Shown piece by piece: positions 43,271 to 51,767 of a DNA stretch of 64,000 nucleotides. The notes beneath the pieces were generated by a model that did not search any database, was not told the DNA's origin, and saw only the letters and a list, made by a program, of their open reading frames with translations. Positions within the stretch are counted from its first letter, which is position 1; each line of letters begins with the position of its first letter. The DNA is from Timaviella obliquedivisa GSE-PSE-MK23-08B. GTDB lineage: Bacteria; Cyanobacteriota; Cyanobacteriia; Elainellales; Elainellaceae. Location: positions 248,001-312,000 of the forward strand of contig JAHHII010000001.1 of assembly GCA_019358855.1 (NCBI GenBank), read 5' to 3'. A program made the translations under genes and the position numbers.

Positions 43271-43518
43271 GAGTTGTTTTCACCCTCTCCACGCTGATTT
43301 AGTAAGTAGTCTAAGATTCTCCGAGACTCTAGCCGTAAACCTGTGATTTCTTGCTGCATATCGTTTTGCTGCGCTGCCAAGGTGCCAACCATCCCCACCA
43401 CATCTGTGATGCTGGCTCGCAGGTCATTAATTTGACTTTGTTGTTGTTGAACGGCTAGTAGCGTGGTTTCCGCTAAAGCTTCAAGGCGATCGATTCGGTT
43501 AGGTAGGTTAGTCGTCAT
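43267..43518 (-). CDS. Small coiled-coil protein
   Basis: An 83-aa protein starting at MTTNLPNRIDRLEAL. Nearly all of it is a coiled coil (LEALAETTLLAVQQQQSQIN, VGTLAAQQNDMQQEITGL, ESRRILDYLLNQ). Similar short coiled-coil proteins are frequent in cyanobacteria next to small acidic genes. The frame is open to 43572, but the first 18 codons overlap the divergent GT39 gene and are unlikely to be used. Coupled to 42959 by a 4-bp overlap. Confidence 0.7.
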   Translation of the reverse strand: MTTNLPNRIDRLEALAETTLLAVQQQQSQINDLRASITDVVGMVGTLAAQQNDMQQEITGLRLESRRILDYLLNQRGEGENNS

Positions 43519-43570
43519 AATTAGGCGATCGATGATAGGATTACTCGTTGCTGTTGAGGGGATAGAATGC

Positions 43571-45196
43571 ATGAAAAATCACGCCAAACATACTGCGTCA
43601 AAAGGGCTGAGAAGCATACTTACTATTGTAATCATCCTGGGCATCGCCTTTCGATTCATCAACCTCGATCGCAAAGTCTACTGGCACGATGAAGTTTACA
43701 CTTCTATGCGGGCGGCAGGGTTTACCCGTGGTGAAATTGATGAGGAACTGTTTCAAAATAAAATTATTCCGGCTTCCACCCTACAAAAGTTTCAACAAAT
43801 TAAACCCGGCAGCACCGTTGCCGATACCATTAATTCCCTCAAAGTCGAAGATCCGCAGCATCCGCCACTGTATTTTTTAATGGCGCGATTTTGGATGCAG
43901 AATTTTGGAGGTTCGCTGATTGCCTCTCGTCTGCTGCCAGCATTGCTGAGCCTGGTCAGTTTGCCGCTGATGTATAAATTGGCAATGGAATTATTTAAGT
44001 CTCAGCGGGTGGCGTGGATGGCAACCGCGCTTTTAGCCATTTCGCCGTTTGATATTTTGTTTGCCCAAACGGCAAGGCAGTATGGCTTACTCACGACTTT
44101 GATAATAGGCAGCAGCTTATCTTTGTTGCGCGCTGCTTCGCAGATACCGCAAGGGTCGCTCCGTCACTCTAGTTGGAAAAATTGGACGGTTTACGGTATT
44201 GCCGTCGCCCTAGGACTCTACACTCATCCGTTTTTTGCTCTTACTTTGATCGGACAAGGCGTATTTATCCTTCTGAACAGTCGCTACTTTAAATCTCGTA
44301 AAGGCAGCGTTGCCCCTGTTGCCCCAGGCATCAATCACTGGCTAGGATTTACTGGCGCGATCGCCCTTGCCCTTTTGCTCTATGCCCCCTGGATTCAAGT
44401 TCTCTACAGCAACGCCCAACGCGCTGCCGCCACTACAGATTGGGCGCGCATTCCCCAACCATTTTCCTACCTCGCCAAACTCTGGACACTCAGCTTTACT
44501 TCGCTGTTCATCGATCTTGACTTTGGCTTTGACAATCCTTGGAACTTTCTACTGCGTGTTCCTTTTGTAATATTAATTCTGAGCGCATTCTATTTTGTTT
44601 ATCGACGCACGCCTCGGCGAGTCTGGTTATTTATTCTAACTTCCGTGTTCGTGCCTTTTCTGCTGCTGGCACTGCCCGATCTACTTCAAGGCGGCAAGCG
44701 ATCGGCAGTTAGTCGTTATCTCATCTCCTGCTATCCTGGCATTCAATTGGCAGTAGTGTATTTGCTGGCGATCGGGTTAACCACTGGCAGAGCGTTCTGG
44801 CGCGGAGCCTTAGCGGTGGTCATAACTGCCAGCTTTATTTCTTGTGGCACTAGCGCTTTGGCGGAAAGCTGGTGGAATAAAGATTTGAGCTATGACAACG
44901 CAACGGTTTCTCGGTTGGTGAATGCTGAGGCTGCTAAGAATCCGGTGCTGATTAGCGACATTGGCGATGACTTCACCAACACGGGTGACTTGATTTCTTT
45001 GAGCTTTCGATTAAAAGATAATGTGCGACTGTTTTTGATGAGCCGTCCTTCTAACTTTGAGGCAATTGCCCAAGAATCCGAGGTTCTGTTATTTCGCCCG
45101 TCTAATGCTATCCGAGAAGCGATCGCCCAAAAAGGTTGGAGGCTTCAAATGGTTTCTGCCCCCGGTAGACTGTGGCGCTTAATCCGCACCGCTTGA
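43571..45196 (+). CDS. Glycosyltransferase family 39-like membrane protein
   Basis: A 541-aa polytopic protein with about ten to twelve helices. The first loop carries the acidic pair YWHDEVYTSMRAAG typical of GT39/GT83 dolichyl/undecaprenyl-phosphate sugar transferases, and the second cytosolic loop has the pattern DPQHPPLYFLMARFW. It would move a sugar from a lipid carrier to a protein or lipid outside. The start is ATG 43571 (MKNHAKHTAS); the frame is open further but overlaps the divergent gene. Confidence 0.85.
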   Translation: MKNHAKHTASKGLRSILTIVIILGIAFRFINLDRKVYWHDEVYTSMRAAGFTRGEIDEELFQNKIIPASTLQKFQQIKPGSTVADTINSLKVEDPQHPPLYFLMARFWMQNFGGSLIASRLLPALLSLVSLPLMYKLAMELFKSQRVAWMATALLAISPFDILFAQTARQYGLLTTLIIGSSLSLLRAASQIPQGSLRHSSWKNWTVYGIAVALGLYTHPFFALTLIGQGVFILLNSRYFKSRKGSVAPVAPGINHWLGFTGAIALALLLYAPWIQVLYSNAQRAAATTDWARIPQPFSYLAKLWTLSFTSLFIDLDFGFDNPWNFLLRVPFVILILSAFYFVYRRTPRRVWLFILTSVFVPFLLLALPDLLQGGKRSAVSRYLISCYPGIQLAVVYLLAIGLTTGRAFWRGALAVVITASFISCGTSALAESWWNKDLSYDNATVSRLVNAEAAKNPVLISDIGDDFTNTGDLISLSFRLKDNVRLFLMSRPSNFEAIAQESEVLLFRPSNAIREAIAQKGWRLQMVSAPGRLWRLIRTA

Positions 45197-45256
45197 GCGC
45201 TAAAATAAAAATCCTGACCTGAAATCTCACTGATGCCTTTGTCTCCCCTATTCGCC

Positions 45257-45640
45257 ATGCAACCCACCGTAGAGGAACTTGCCGCCCTCGACCACAAACT
45301 ATCCAAACGCTTCATCGAACTCGACCCCGATGGCTATTTTTTAATCTACCTTGACCGCGACGCAAATCTGATTTGTGCCAAGCACTTTGCCAACGTCATC
45401 AACGAAAAAGGTTTAGCCTGCGACCCGATTACGGGTGAACCCATTTCCACCAAAGCAAAAGCCGACCGCGCTCCCACAAAGTTATTTACGGGCAGAACCG
45501 CCAAAGAGCTAGCTATCAAGATCTTTGAAGAAAACAAGCCCGCCCCGATCGCCTTTCCCGACCATGCAGCATACTTGGGGCGAGAGTTCGTCCGGGCAGA
45601 AATTGCGCTGATTAATGGGGCAGAATATGTGCAGGATTAG
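45257..45640 (+). CDS. DUF4346 family protein
   Basis: A 127-aa protein of a family typical for cyanobacteria and of unknown function, sometimes found fused to dihydropteroate synthase-like domains. Conserved parts are DPDGYFLIYLDRDANLICAK, GLACDPITGEP and FTGRTAKELAIKIFEE, ending HAAYLGREFVRAEIALINGA. An upstream ATG at 45233 adds 8 residues; neither start has a clear ribosome site. Confidence 0.82.
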   Translation: MQPTVEELAALDHKLSKRFIELDPDGYFLIYLDRDANLICAKHFANVINEKGLACDPITGEPISTKAKADRAPTKLFTGRTAKELAIKIFEENKPAPIAFPDHAAYLGREFVRAEIALINGAEYVQD

Positions 45641-45778
45641 CTGATTATAGGGCTTGAATTTCTCTGGCTTAACTTTGAATTTAGAGTCGAGTGTCGGTTT
45701 TCCGTCCCTATTTCCAGCGTTTCCCGCCATCAAAGCTCTGAAAGATTTTGTATAACAGAAGTAAGCTAACCTTCTCCT

Positions 45779-46258
45779 ATGCCTCCGATGCCTGAAGAAA
45801 TTTACCGTCAAGAAGATGCTCAGCAAATTCTGCAATTGGCGATCGCTCGTCAAGCAGAAGAAGGTGAACTTTCCCGTACCCAGCTTTTTGAAATTGCCGC
45901 CGAACTCAACATTGCTCCTATCGATATTCAAGCCGCAGAGCAAGAATGGTTTGCGAACAAAGGCATATTAAGAGAGCAAGAGTCTTTTAACTTATTCCGT
46001 AAAAGTAAGTTCCAGCAGCGTTTGACTAAATTCCTCATCATCAACGGGTTTTTCATTGCTCTTGATTTGCTAACTGGAAGTGGCATCGGTTGGTCGCTTT
46101 ACATCCTGCTTTTCTGGGGTTTGGGTATGGCGCTCAACGCTTGGAAAACGTTTCAAACGAGCGGCGAAGATTACGATATTGCCTTCCAGCGCTGGCGGCA
46201 AACTCGTCAGCTTAAAAAATCAGTCAATGGCTTGGTGAATCGGCTGTTGGGCGTTTAG
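45779..46258 (+). CDS. 2TM-domain protein
   Basis: A 159-aa protein. The N-terminal half is a helical acidic region (QEDAQQILQLAIARQAEEGE) like the SHOCT-type DNA or protein-binding modules often paired with this domain; the C-terminal half is the 2TM domain (FLIINGFFIALDLLTGSGIG and SLYILLFWGLGMALNAWKTF) with a basic end. The following gene starts on the next base after its stop, so the two are co-translated. Confidence 0.85.
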   Translation: MPPMPEEIYRQEDAQQILQLAIARQAEEGELSRTQLFEIAAELNIAPIDIQAAEQEWFANKGILREQESFNLFRKSKFQQRLTKFLIINGFFIALDLLTGSGIGWSLYILLFWGLGMALNAWKTFQTSGEDYDIAFQRWRQTRQLKKSVNGLVNRLLGV

Positions 46259-46555
46259 ATGGGCATCTCTGAACCGCATCATTGTGTTTTGGTTTGCCAG
46301 TATCATTCCTGTGCTCGAAATAGGGCTGCTAAAGTTCTAGAAGCGTTTCAACTAGCTGTTCCCCTGGGCGTACTGGTCACTGCAAGTGGTTGTCTAGGAC
46401 AATGTTCATCGGGTTCTACAGTTTATATCACACCCGATCGCACTTGGTATTGCCGCGTTAAGCCCGAAGATGTTGCAGAAATTGTGGCACAGCATTTACA
46501 ACTCAACCAACCCGTAGCGCGATTATTACATCCTCGCTTTCATCATGCCAATTAA
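46259..46555 (+). CDS. Thioredoxin-like [2Fe-2S] ferredoxin
   Basis: A 98-aa protein with the cysteine pattern of thioredoxin-like 2Fe-2S ferredoxins (as in NuoE and Shethna-type proteins): VCQYHSC (C-x4-C) and later SGCLGQCSSG (C-x3-C). It would be a small soluble electron carrier. It directly abuts the 2TM gene, and a NIL-ferredoxin gene follows 178 bp later, giving a small redox cluster beside glnB. Confidence 0.85.
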   Translation: MGISEPHHCVLVCQYHSCARNRAAKVLEAFQLAVPLGVLVTASGCLGQCSSGSTVYITPDRTWYCRVKPEDVAEIVAQHLQLNQPVARLLHPRFHHAN

Positions 46556-46733
46556 GTCGGGGTTGGCTTCTCAATATAAGCGCGTAGAAATTGATATTTC
46601 TGAGTACAAAAGAGTAGAGATTAAGGTGGCTAACCTAGTGGTGAAAGAGACGATGACTGCCCACATCAATTAGGATGAAGAATGGAATCCACTGCACTCT
46701 TCGAGATACCCGCAAGGGGTCGCCCTTCTCTCT

Positions 46734-47138
46734 ATGAAAAAAAGGGTCACGCTGACTTTTCCAAAACGCTACGTGCACACACCCGTCACCTACCGACTGG
46801 CAAAAGATTTTAATGTGGCTGCCAGCATCATTCGGGCGCAGGTCACGCCTAACCAAATTGGCACCCTGGTCGTAGAGCTATCGGGAGACATTGACCAGTT
46901 AGATGCCGCCTTAGACTGGATGCGATCGCACGATATAGCCGTTTCTTTAGCTAGTCGAGAGATTGCGATTGATGATGATGTCTGCGTTCATTGCGGCTTG
47001 TGTACGGGCATCTGTCCCACCGAAGCACTGACTTTAGATCCCCAGACCTTTAAGTTAAACTTCACGCGATCGCGCTGTGTTGTCTGCGAGCAGTGTATTC
47101 CTACCTGCCCTGTGCAAGCTATTTCTACAAACCTTTAA
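46734..47138 (+). CDS. NIL domain plus 4Fe-4S ferredoxin
   Basis: A 134-aa fusion. Residues 1-75 form a NIL domain (KRVTLTFPKRYVHTP, YRLAKDFNVAASIIRAQVTP), named after a ligand-binding module of methionine ABC ATPases. Residues 80-134 carry two 4Fe-4S motifs: CVHCGLCTGICPTEAL and CVVCEQCIPTCPVQAI. In other bacteria such proteins act in sulfur-amino-acid (homocysteine) synthesis; that role here is inference. Confidence 0.88.
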   Translation: MKKRVTLTFPKRYVHTPVTYRLAKDFNVAASIIRAQVTPNQIGTLVVELSGDIDQLDAALDWMRSHDIAVSLASREIAIDDDVCVHCGLCTGICPTEALTLDPQTFKLNFTRSRCVVCEQCIPTCPVQAISTNL

Positions 47139-47246
47139 TCCTCTACTACTGCCAATTTTGAATAAGATATTGAGAGATTGTAAGGGAAATCATCCATAAT
47201 CAATCTCTAGTGGCAATATTGAGTGTTGTGCCCTATCCTGGCGACC

Positions 47247-47676
<430 letters not shown>

Positions 47677-47701
47677 AGAGAGATTGTAGTTCTGCTTATC
47701 C

Positions 47702-47733
47702 AAGTCCCTGAATTCTCTAGAATTCAGGGACTT
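47702..47733. terminator. Hairpin between convergent glnB and rdgB
   Basis: A perfect 14-bp stem, AAGTCCCTGAATTC/GAATTCAGGGACTT, with the loop TCTA. It lies 25 bp after glnB and 9 bp before the end of rdgB on the other strand. The T runs are broken, so it is a likely bidirectional terminator without being classical. Confidence 0.65.
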
Positions 47734-47741
47734 GTCGCTGT

Positions 47742-48317
47742 TTAAGCCAGGTTTTTAAGCTGAGGCAAAAGTGCTTGAAAGGCTCGTCCGCGATGACTGA
47801 TCAGATGCTTGACCTGAGCAGGCATTTCAGCAAAGGTCATTTGCTGAGATGGGACGTAGAATACTGGATCGTACCCAAAGCCGTCCTTTCCTTGGGGTGC
47901 GTAAAGAATTTCGCCGGGGCAAATGCCCTCGGTTTGTAGGGCGATCGCGCCATTAGGACGAGCCACAGCCACAGCACAGACAAACTGTGCTGCCCGGCTC
48001 TTTTCGTTACCCAGTTCTGCTAACAGTCGCTCAATACGGTTCTGGTCTGAGGTGCCATACCTTGCCGAAAAAATTCCGGGTGCGCCTCTAAGAGCATCAA
48101 CTTGCAGCCCAGAATCATCGGCGATCGTCCATTCTCCTAAAGCTTTTGCAACCTCGGAGGCTTTGAGGCAAGCGTTCTCTAAAAATGTGGCTCCTGTCTC
48201 CTCCACTTCCAGTTCGGCGGGTTTAAGCAGTAGTTGCCATCCCAATTCAGGATCAGTGAGATAGGCTTGTATTTCTTTAAGTTTGCCAGGGTTGCTGGTG
48301 GCGACAATCAAACGCAT
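47742..48317 (-). CDS. rdgB: XTP/dITP diphosphatase (RdgB/HAM1)
   Basis: House-cleaning nucleotide pyrophosphatase that removes inosine and xanthosine triphosphates before they enter DNA or RNA. It is 191 aa with the family start LIVATSNPGKLKEI, the core TIADDSGLQVDALRGAPGIF with the metal-binding acids, and GKDGFGYDPVFYVP, then ISHRGRAFQAL. The start ATG is at 48317. Confidence 0.96.
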   Translation of the reverse strand: MRLIVATSNPGKLKEIQAYLTDPELGWQLLLKPAELEVEETGATFLENACLKASEVAKALGEWTIADDSGLQVDALRGAPGIFSARYGTSDQNRIERLLAELGNEKSRAAQFVCAVAVARPNGAIALQTEGICPGEILYAPQGKDGFGYDPVFYVPSQQMTFAEMPAQVKHLISHRGRAFQALLPQLKNLA

Positions 48318-48497
48318 GAGAGGTTTTTTACGAGTTTAGCTTCTCAGACTTTTTGCCCAAGAGTACCAGTTTTGCACATCTCTGAACCGCCCTTATCCCC
48401 TAACCTTCCCTCAAAGAGAGGAGAGCTAGAAGTAGAAGTCTTTCTTACCAATAAATAAGCCAATCCTGTTCCTACTTTATCTAGTTGAGCGGTCAAC

Positions 48498-48781
48498 TCA
48501 TGCACCTGACTCCAACTGCGATCGCAACCCTTCCAAGTTCTCCTGCACGATCGCCAAATGTGAATGATTGGCGGATAAGCTTTCTCGAAGATAGAGAGCG
48601 ATCGCTCATAGAACGCTTCTGCTTCACTGTGGAGTCTCTGAGAGTTGTAGAGCATTACTAGATTGTTGAGGCGGGTAGCGATATCGGGATGGTCGGCTCC
48701 CAGTTGCCGTTCCATGATGTCGAGCGATCGACTAATGGTCGCAAAACTGTTAACTATCCTCAACTCCGTCGCGGCTATCAT
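48498..48781 (-). pseudogene. Broken TPR (kinesin-light-chain type) protein fragment
   Basis: The fragment reads ISRSLDIMERQLGADHPDIA, RLNNLVMLYNSQRLHSEAEA, FYERSLSIFEKAYPP and then loses the frame. In the next frame it continues NHSHLAIVQENLEGLRSQLE with stop at 48500-48498. One missing base (about 48573-48578) restores a normal TPR repeat. It also lacks the usual N-terminal repeats. So it is a double-damaged copy of a long TPR_12 protein of the kind common in filamentous cyanobacteria. Confidence 0.75.
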
Positions 48782-48882
48782 TAAAAACAGCCATAATCAA
48801 CCGGAAACTAATGATAGACATATCCCACCGCCGTTTGGTCTTTGCCAACGCCGCCTAGCCTAGCGATTGCGCCTAATTGCTC

Positions 48883-49614
48883 TCAATAGAGAAGACGTTG
48901 ATACCCAATCTGATAGGCAGCGGTTTGGCATATTACAGTGCTGTATTGATTACTCCGAGTACGCAGAACACAAGTGCCTTCAACGTTGCCAGCCTCAGTT
49001 CCGACGTATACTTGTCCACTGATATAGCCTCTAGTATTTTCTTGCGTACGTGTATTTTCTTGCGTACGTGTTGGAGTAGAGAGAGTCACAAACGCTATCG
49101 GAGCACCCTCAAAGATGTAGGTAAAGTAGTAGAGTTCTCCAATCTGCTCAAGTTGGAAAGACTTGCAGGTATCTTCAACTTTGTCATTGATACTAAGCTC
49201 ACAGAGGGCAGGATCTTCGTCTTTATATATTGTTGTTCGTTCTGTGGCATCAGCCTGTTCATTCCTAACAGGCTGCCGTTCGGTTTCTGTTTGCCTGGCA
49301 TCTTGTTCTTCCTCCTGCCGTTGTCTGGCAGCCTCACGATCCTGGCGCTCTTGTTCCCTAGCTGCCTCCTGTTCCTGACGATCGCGCTCTGCCTGTTCTC
49401 TTCGTGCCCTTTCCTCTTGACGCTGCCTCTCACTATTAACTGTGTCAAGCACCCGATCTATAGTCCTAAAGAGATCTGCTAGGAGCGTAGGCTCCGATCG
49501 ATCAGACAAGGTTGGACTGACCGAAGGAGCGGGGACTTGACTCAAAGCAAAATCTGGTGAAGCACCTAGAAGAGGAATAAGAACAATGCTTGATAGATTA
49601 ACAACACGCTTCAT
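48883..49614 (-). CDS. Exported hypothetical protein with charged coiled coil
   Basis: A 243-aa protein starting MKRVVNLSSIVLIPLL, with a signal-like start (cleavage near FALSQ). Residues about 60-120 are a long Arg/Glu/Gln helix (SERQRQEERARREQAERDRQ). The C-terminal domain has four to five cysteines (ALCELSINDKVEDTC, GTCVLRTRS, VICQTAAYQ) and probably disulfides. It carries a perfect 18-bp tandem duplication giving TRTQEN twice. I recognise no family. A + strand antisense frame here is only its shadow. Confidence 0.65.
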   Translation of the reverse strand: MKRVVNLSSIVLIPLLGASPDFALSQVPAPSVSPTLSDRSEPTLLADLFRTIDRVLDTVNSERQRQEERARREQAERDRQEQEAAREQERQDREAARQRQEEEQDARQTETERQPVRNEQADATERTTIYKDEDPALCELSINDKVEDTCKSFQLEQIGELYYFTYIFEGAPIAFVTLSTPTRTQENTRTQENTRGYISGQVYVGTEAGNVEGTCVLRTRSNQYSTVICQTAAYQIGYQRLLY

Positions 49615-49679
49615 AGAGAAATTCCCCAAGCCTATTAGAATATTGGTACAGAATAAGATCGTGCTATTTAACCGGACAG

Positions 49680-49834
49680 GTTAGGAAGTTGCAATTAAAT
49701 AACGCCCCGAACCGCTCCCTAAATCCCCCATTTTGGGGGACCTCCGAACCTTTCAAAGTCCCCCAAAATGGGGGATTTAGGGGGCTAAAATTAATGCATC
49801 TCACTGGTGTTTTATTTTCACGCAACTCCCTTAC
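49680..49834. mobile_element. MITE-like element 2
   Basis: About 155 bp bounded by imperfect inverted repeats (17 of 23 positions): left GTTAGGAAGTTGC from 49680, right GCAACTCCCTTAC ending 49834. The core hairpin, CCCCCATTTTGGGGGAC and GTCCCCCAAAATGGGGG with the flank ATTTAGGGGG, matches element 1 at 28812, though the ends differ. It is non-coding and sits in the gap after the hypothetical gene at 48883. Confidence 0.65.
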
Positions 49835-50067
49835 TAGACTCAGCGTCTTTTTGTAGCCGGGATTTCTGACGGGCTGTCCCTAAATTCCAATTTTGAGCAG
49901 AACTACTTTATTTAAAAAGAATAACCCTAAAATTCTCATAAATATGCCTGAATGCGTCGTCTTTAGCTGTAAAACTCAAAGCAATTGACAGAAAAATTAG
50001 CACTCTAGCTTTTTTCTCAAAAATAAGTTAGTCCTGCTAAATAAGAGGGACTTAAATTAAGGATATA

Positions 50068-50181
50068 AGGAGATTTCCGAATCAGAATACACCCGTGGGG
50101 CAGGCATCTTGCCTACATACTGCTTTCAATGCAGGCAAGATGCCTGCCCCACAAAGGGATTTTAATTGATAGAAATCTCCT
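50068..50181. mobile_element. MITE-like element 3 with 20-bp inner stem
   Basis: A 114-bp element. The ends AGGAGATTTC (50068-50077) and GAAATCTCCT (50172-50181) are inverted repeats. Inside is a perfect 20-bp inverted repeat, GTGGGGCAGGCATCTTGCCT (50095-50114) with its complement at 50133-50152. It is unrelated in sequence to elements 1 and 2. With element 2 it fills most of the 590-bp gap 49614-50202; the rest shows nothing. Confidence 0.65.
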
Positions 50182-50201
50182 AACCCTAAAATATCAACCA
50201 C

Positions 50202-51665
50202 TCAAATCGCCTTCGCCCAACTTTCTGCCCAAGCCAAATTTTGCCGCACATCTGCCATCGTCAAAGCTTCGGAGTAAAGCCGCAAAACAGGCTCTGTTCC
50301 ACTAAATCGAATTAATAGCCAGCTTTGATTGGCAAGCTGAAACTTGTACCCATCCACGGTTAAGCACTCCGTCACTGCCTGCCCCGCGATCGCTTTTGGC
50401 AGGTTAGTCTCTAGTTCGTTCAACAACCGCGATCGCACTTCCATATTCGCTAGCGGCAAATCGGTGCGGTCATAAGTCGAGCTATACCCTGTAGTCTGTT
50501 GAAGCTGACGATAGCGATCGCTCAAATCCATTCCCGATTGCACCATCGCCTCCAACACATAGAGCGCCGACAGCAACGCATCTCGCTCAGGGATGTGATT
50601 GCCGTAGCCGATGCCACCCGACTCTTCGCCCCCCAACAGCACTTTGGCTTCTAACATGCGATCGGCAATGTATTTATAGCCGATCGCCGTTTCATGAACC
50701 GAAAGATTGTGCAGCTTCGCTACCTTGGGAATCAGGTTAGAACCACTGATTGTTTTGACAATTTCGCCCTCAAATCCTCGATGCACAGACAAATGTTCAA
50801 TCAAAATCGGGATCAACACCTGAGAACTGAGAAAGCCTCCCTGCCCATCTACTGCGGCAATGCGATCGCTGTCTCCATCGAACACTAAACCGACTGACAA
50901 CGCTGCACCTGGCTGCTGACGATACTCCTTCATGGCTCGAAATAATCCTGAAAGGTAGCGAGGTAAAGGCTCGGGCGCGCCTCCACCAAACAGCGGATCG
51001 CGATCGCTGTTGAGTTCCTGAATCGAAGCCCCCAATAACTGCGCTAATCCTCCAGCCGCCGCTCCATGCATGACATCGGCAAACACCATCAGCTTGCCCT
51101 GCACGATCGCTTCTTGAATTTCCTCAATGTTGACCTTGCTGCGCAACGCCTCACAGTAGCTCTGCCAAGGATTAAACGTTTGGAGTGATCCTGCCTCTGC
51201 CGCAGGGAGTTGCGTTCCTTCCTTCAGCATTGCCTCAATCTTCTGCGTCACATCTGGCGTTACCGACCCACCAAAAGCGCTTTTCACCTTAAGCCCAGAG
51301 TAGATCCCAGGATTATGGCTGGCTGTGATGACCAACGCCCCCAGGGCATTTTGCTGCTTTGCTGCCCAACTGTAAGCAGGCGTAGGCGCGTAGCCTTCCG
51401 AAAGCATCACATTATAGCCTGCTGTTGTGACTGCCTCAGCGGTGGCACTGGCAAATTCTTCTGAGAGGAAGCGGCGATCGTAACCCACAATGACGGTGCG
51501 ATCGCGGTCTGGACTGCCATAGGTTTGCTCCAATGCCAGCGCTGCGAGCGGCGCAACTTTGATCAGTCGTTCAACAGTGAAGTCAGCAGCAATTACCCCT
51601 CGCCAGCCATCGGTGCCAAAGGTAATGGGTTTTGTAACAAGAGACGCAGGAGAAAAAGGAGCCAT
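50202..51665 (-). CDS. Phosphoglucomutase/phosphomannomutase family protein
   Basis: A 487-aa alpha-D-phosphohexomutase that swaps phosphate between C1 and C6 of a hexose phosphate. The four domains are present: catalytic TASHNP with the phosphoserine (about 115), metal loop DGDSDRIAAVD, sugar-binding GGEESGGIGYG, and phosphate-binding RFSGTEPVLRLY. The start is ATG 51665 with FGTDGWRG following. Whether it prefers glucose or mannose cannot be told; the main glycogen-linked Pgm in cyanobacteria is a longer protein. Confidence 0.93.
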   Translation of the reverse strand: MAPFSPASLVTKPITFGTDGWRGVIAADFTVERLIKVAPLAALALEQTYGSPDRDRTVIVGYDRRFLSEEFASATAEAVTTAGYNVMLSEGYAPTPAYSWAAKQQNALGALVITASHNPGIYSGLKVKSAFGGSVTPDVTQKIEAMLKEGTQLPAAEAGSLQTFNPWQSYCEALRSKVNIEEIQEAIVQGKLMVFADVMHGAAAGGLAQLLGASIQELNSDRDPLFGGGAPEPLPRYLSGLFRAMKEYRQQPGAALSVGLVFDGDSDRIAAVDGQGGFLSSQVLIPILIEHLSVHRGFEGEIVKTISGSNLIPKVAKLHNLSVHETAIGYKYIADRMLEAKVLLGGEESGGIGYGNHIPERDALLSALYVLEAMVQSGMDLSDRYRQLQQTTGYSSTYDRTDLPLANMEVRSRLLNELETNLPKAIAGQAVTECLTVDGYKFQLANQSWLLIRFSGTEPVLRLYSEALTMADVRQNLAWAESWAKAI

Positions 51666-51767
51666 AAATTTAGGGGAATGAACAACCTTGAAGCTGTCTT
51701 GAGTTTACCTAGGAATAGGGGGGGAGCCGACCCGCTGAGTCATCTTTTCAGAGTAAGGGTAAGCGAA

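Noticed and set aside
43463-43570. Extended N-terminus of the GT39-like gene
   Set aside because: It overlaps the divergent coiled-coil gene and lacks similarity to membrane glycosyltransferases.
48877-49482. Long plus-strand open frame of 201 codons rich in Leu, Phe, Cys and Ser
   Set aside because: It is the antisense of the Arg/Glu/Gln coiled-coil gene at 48883, whose repetitive codons leave the other strand open.
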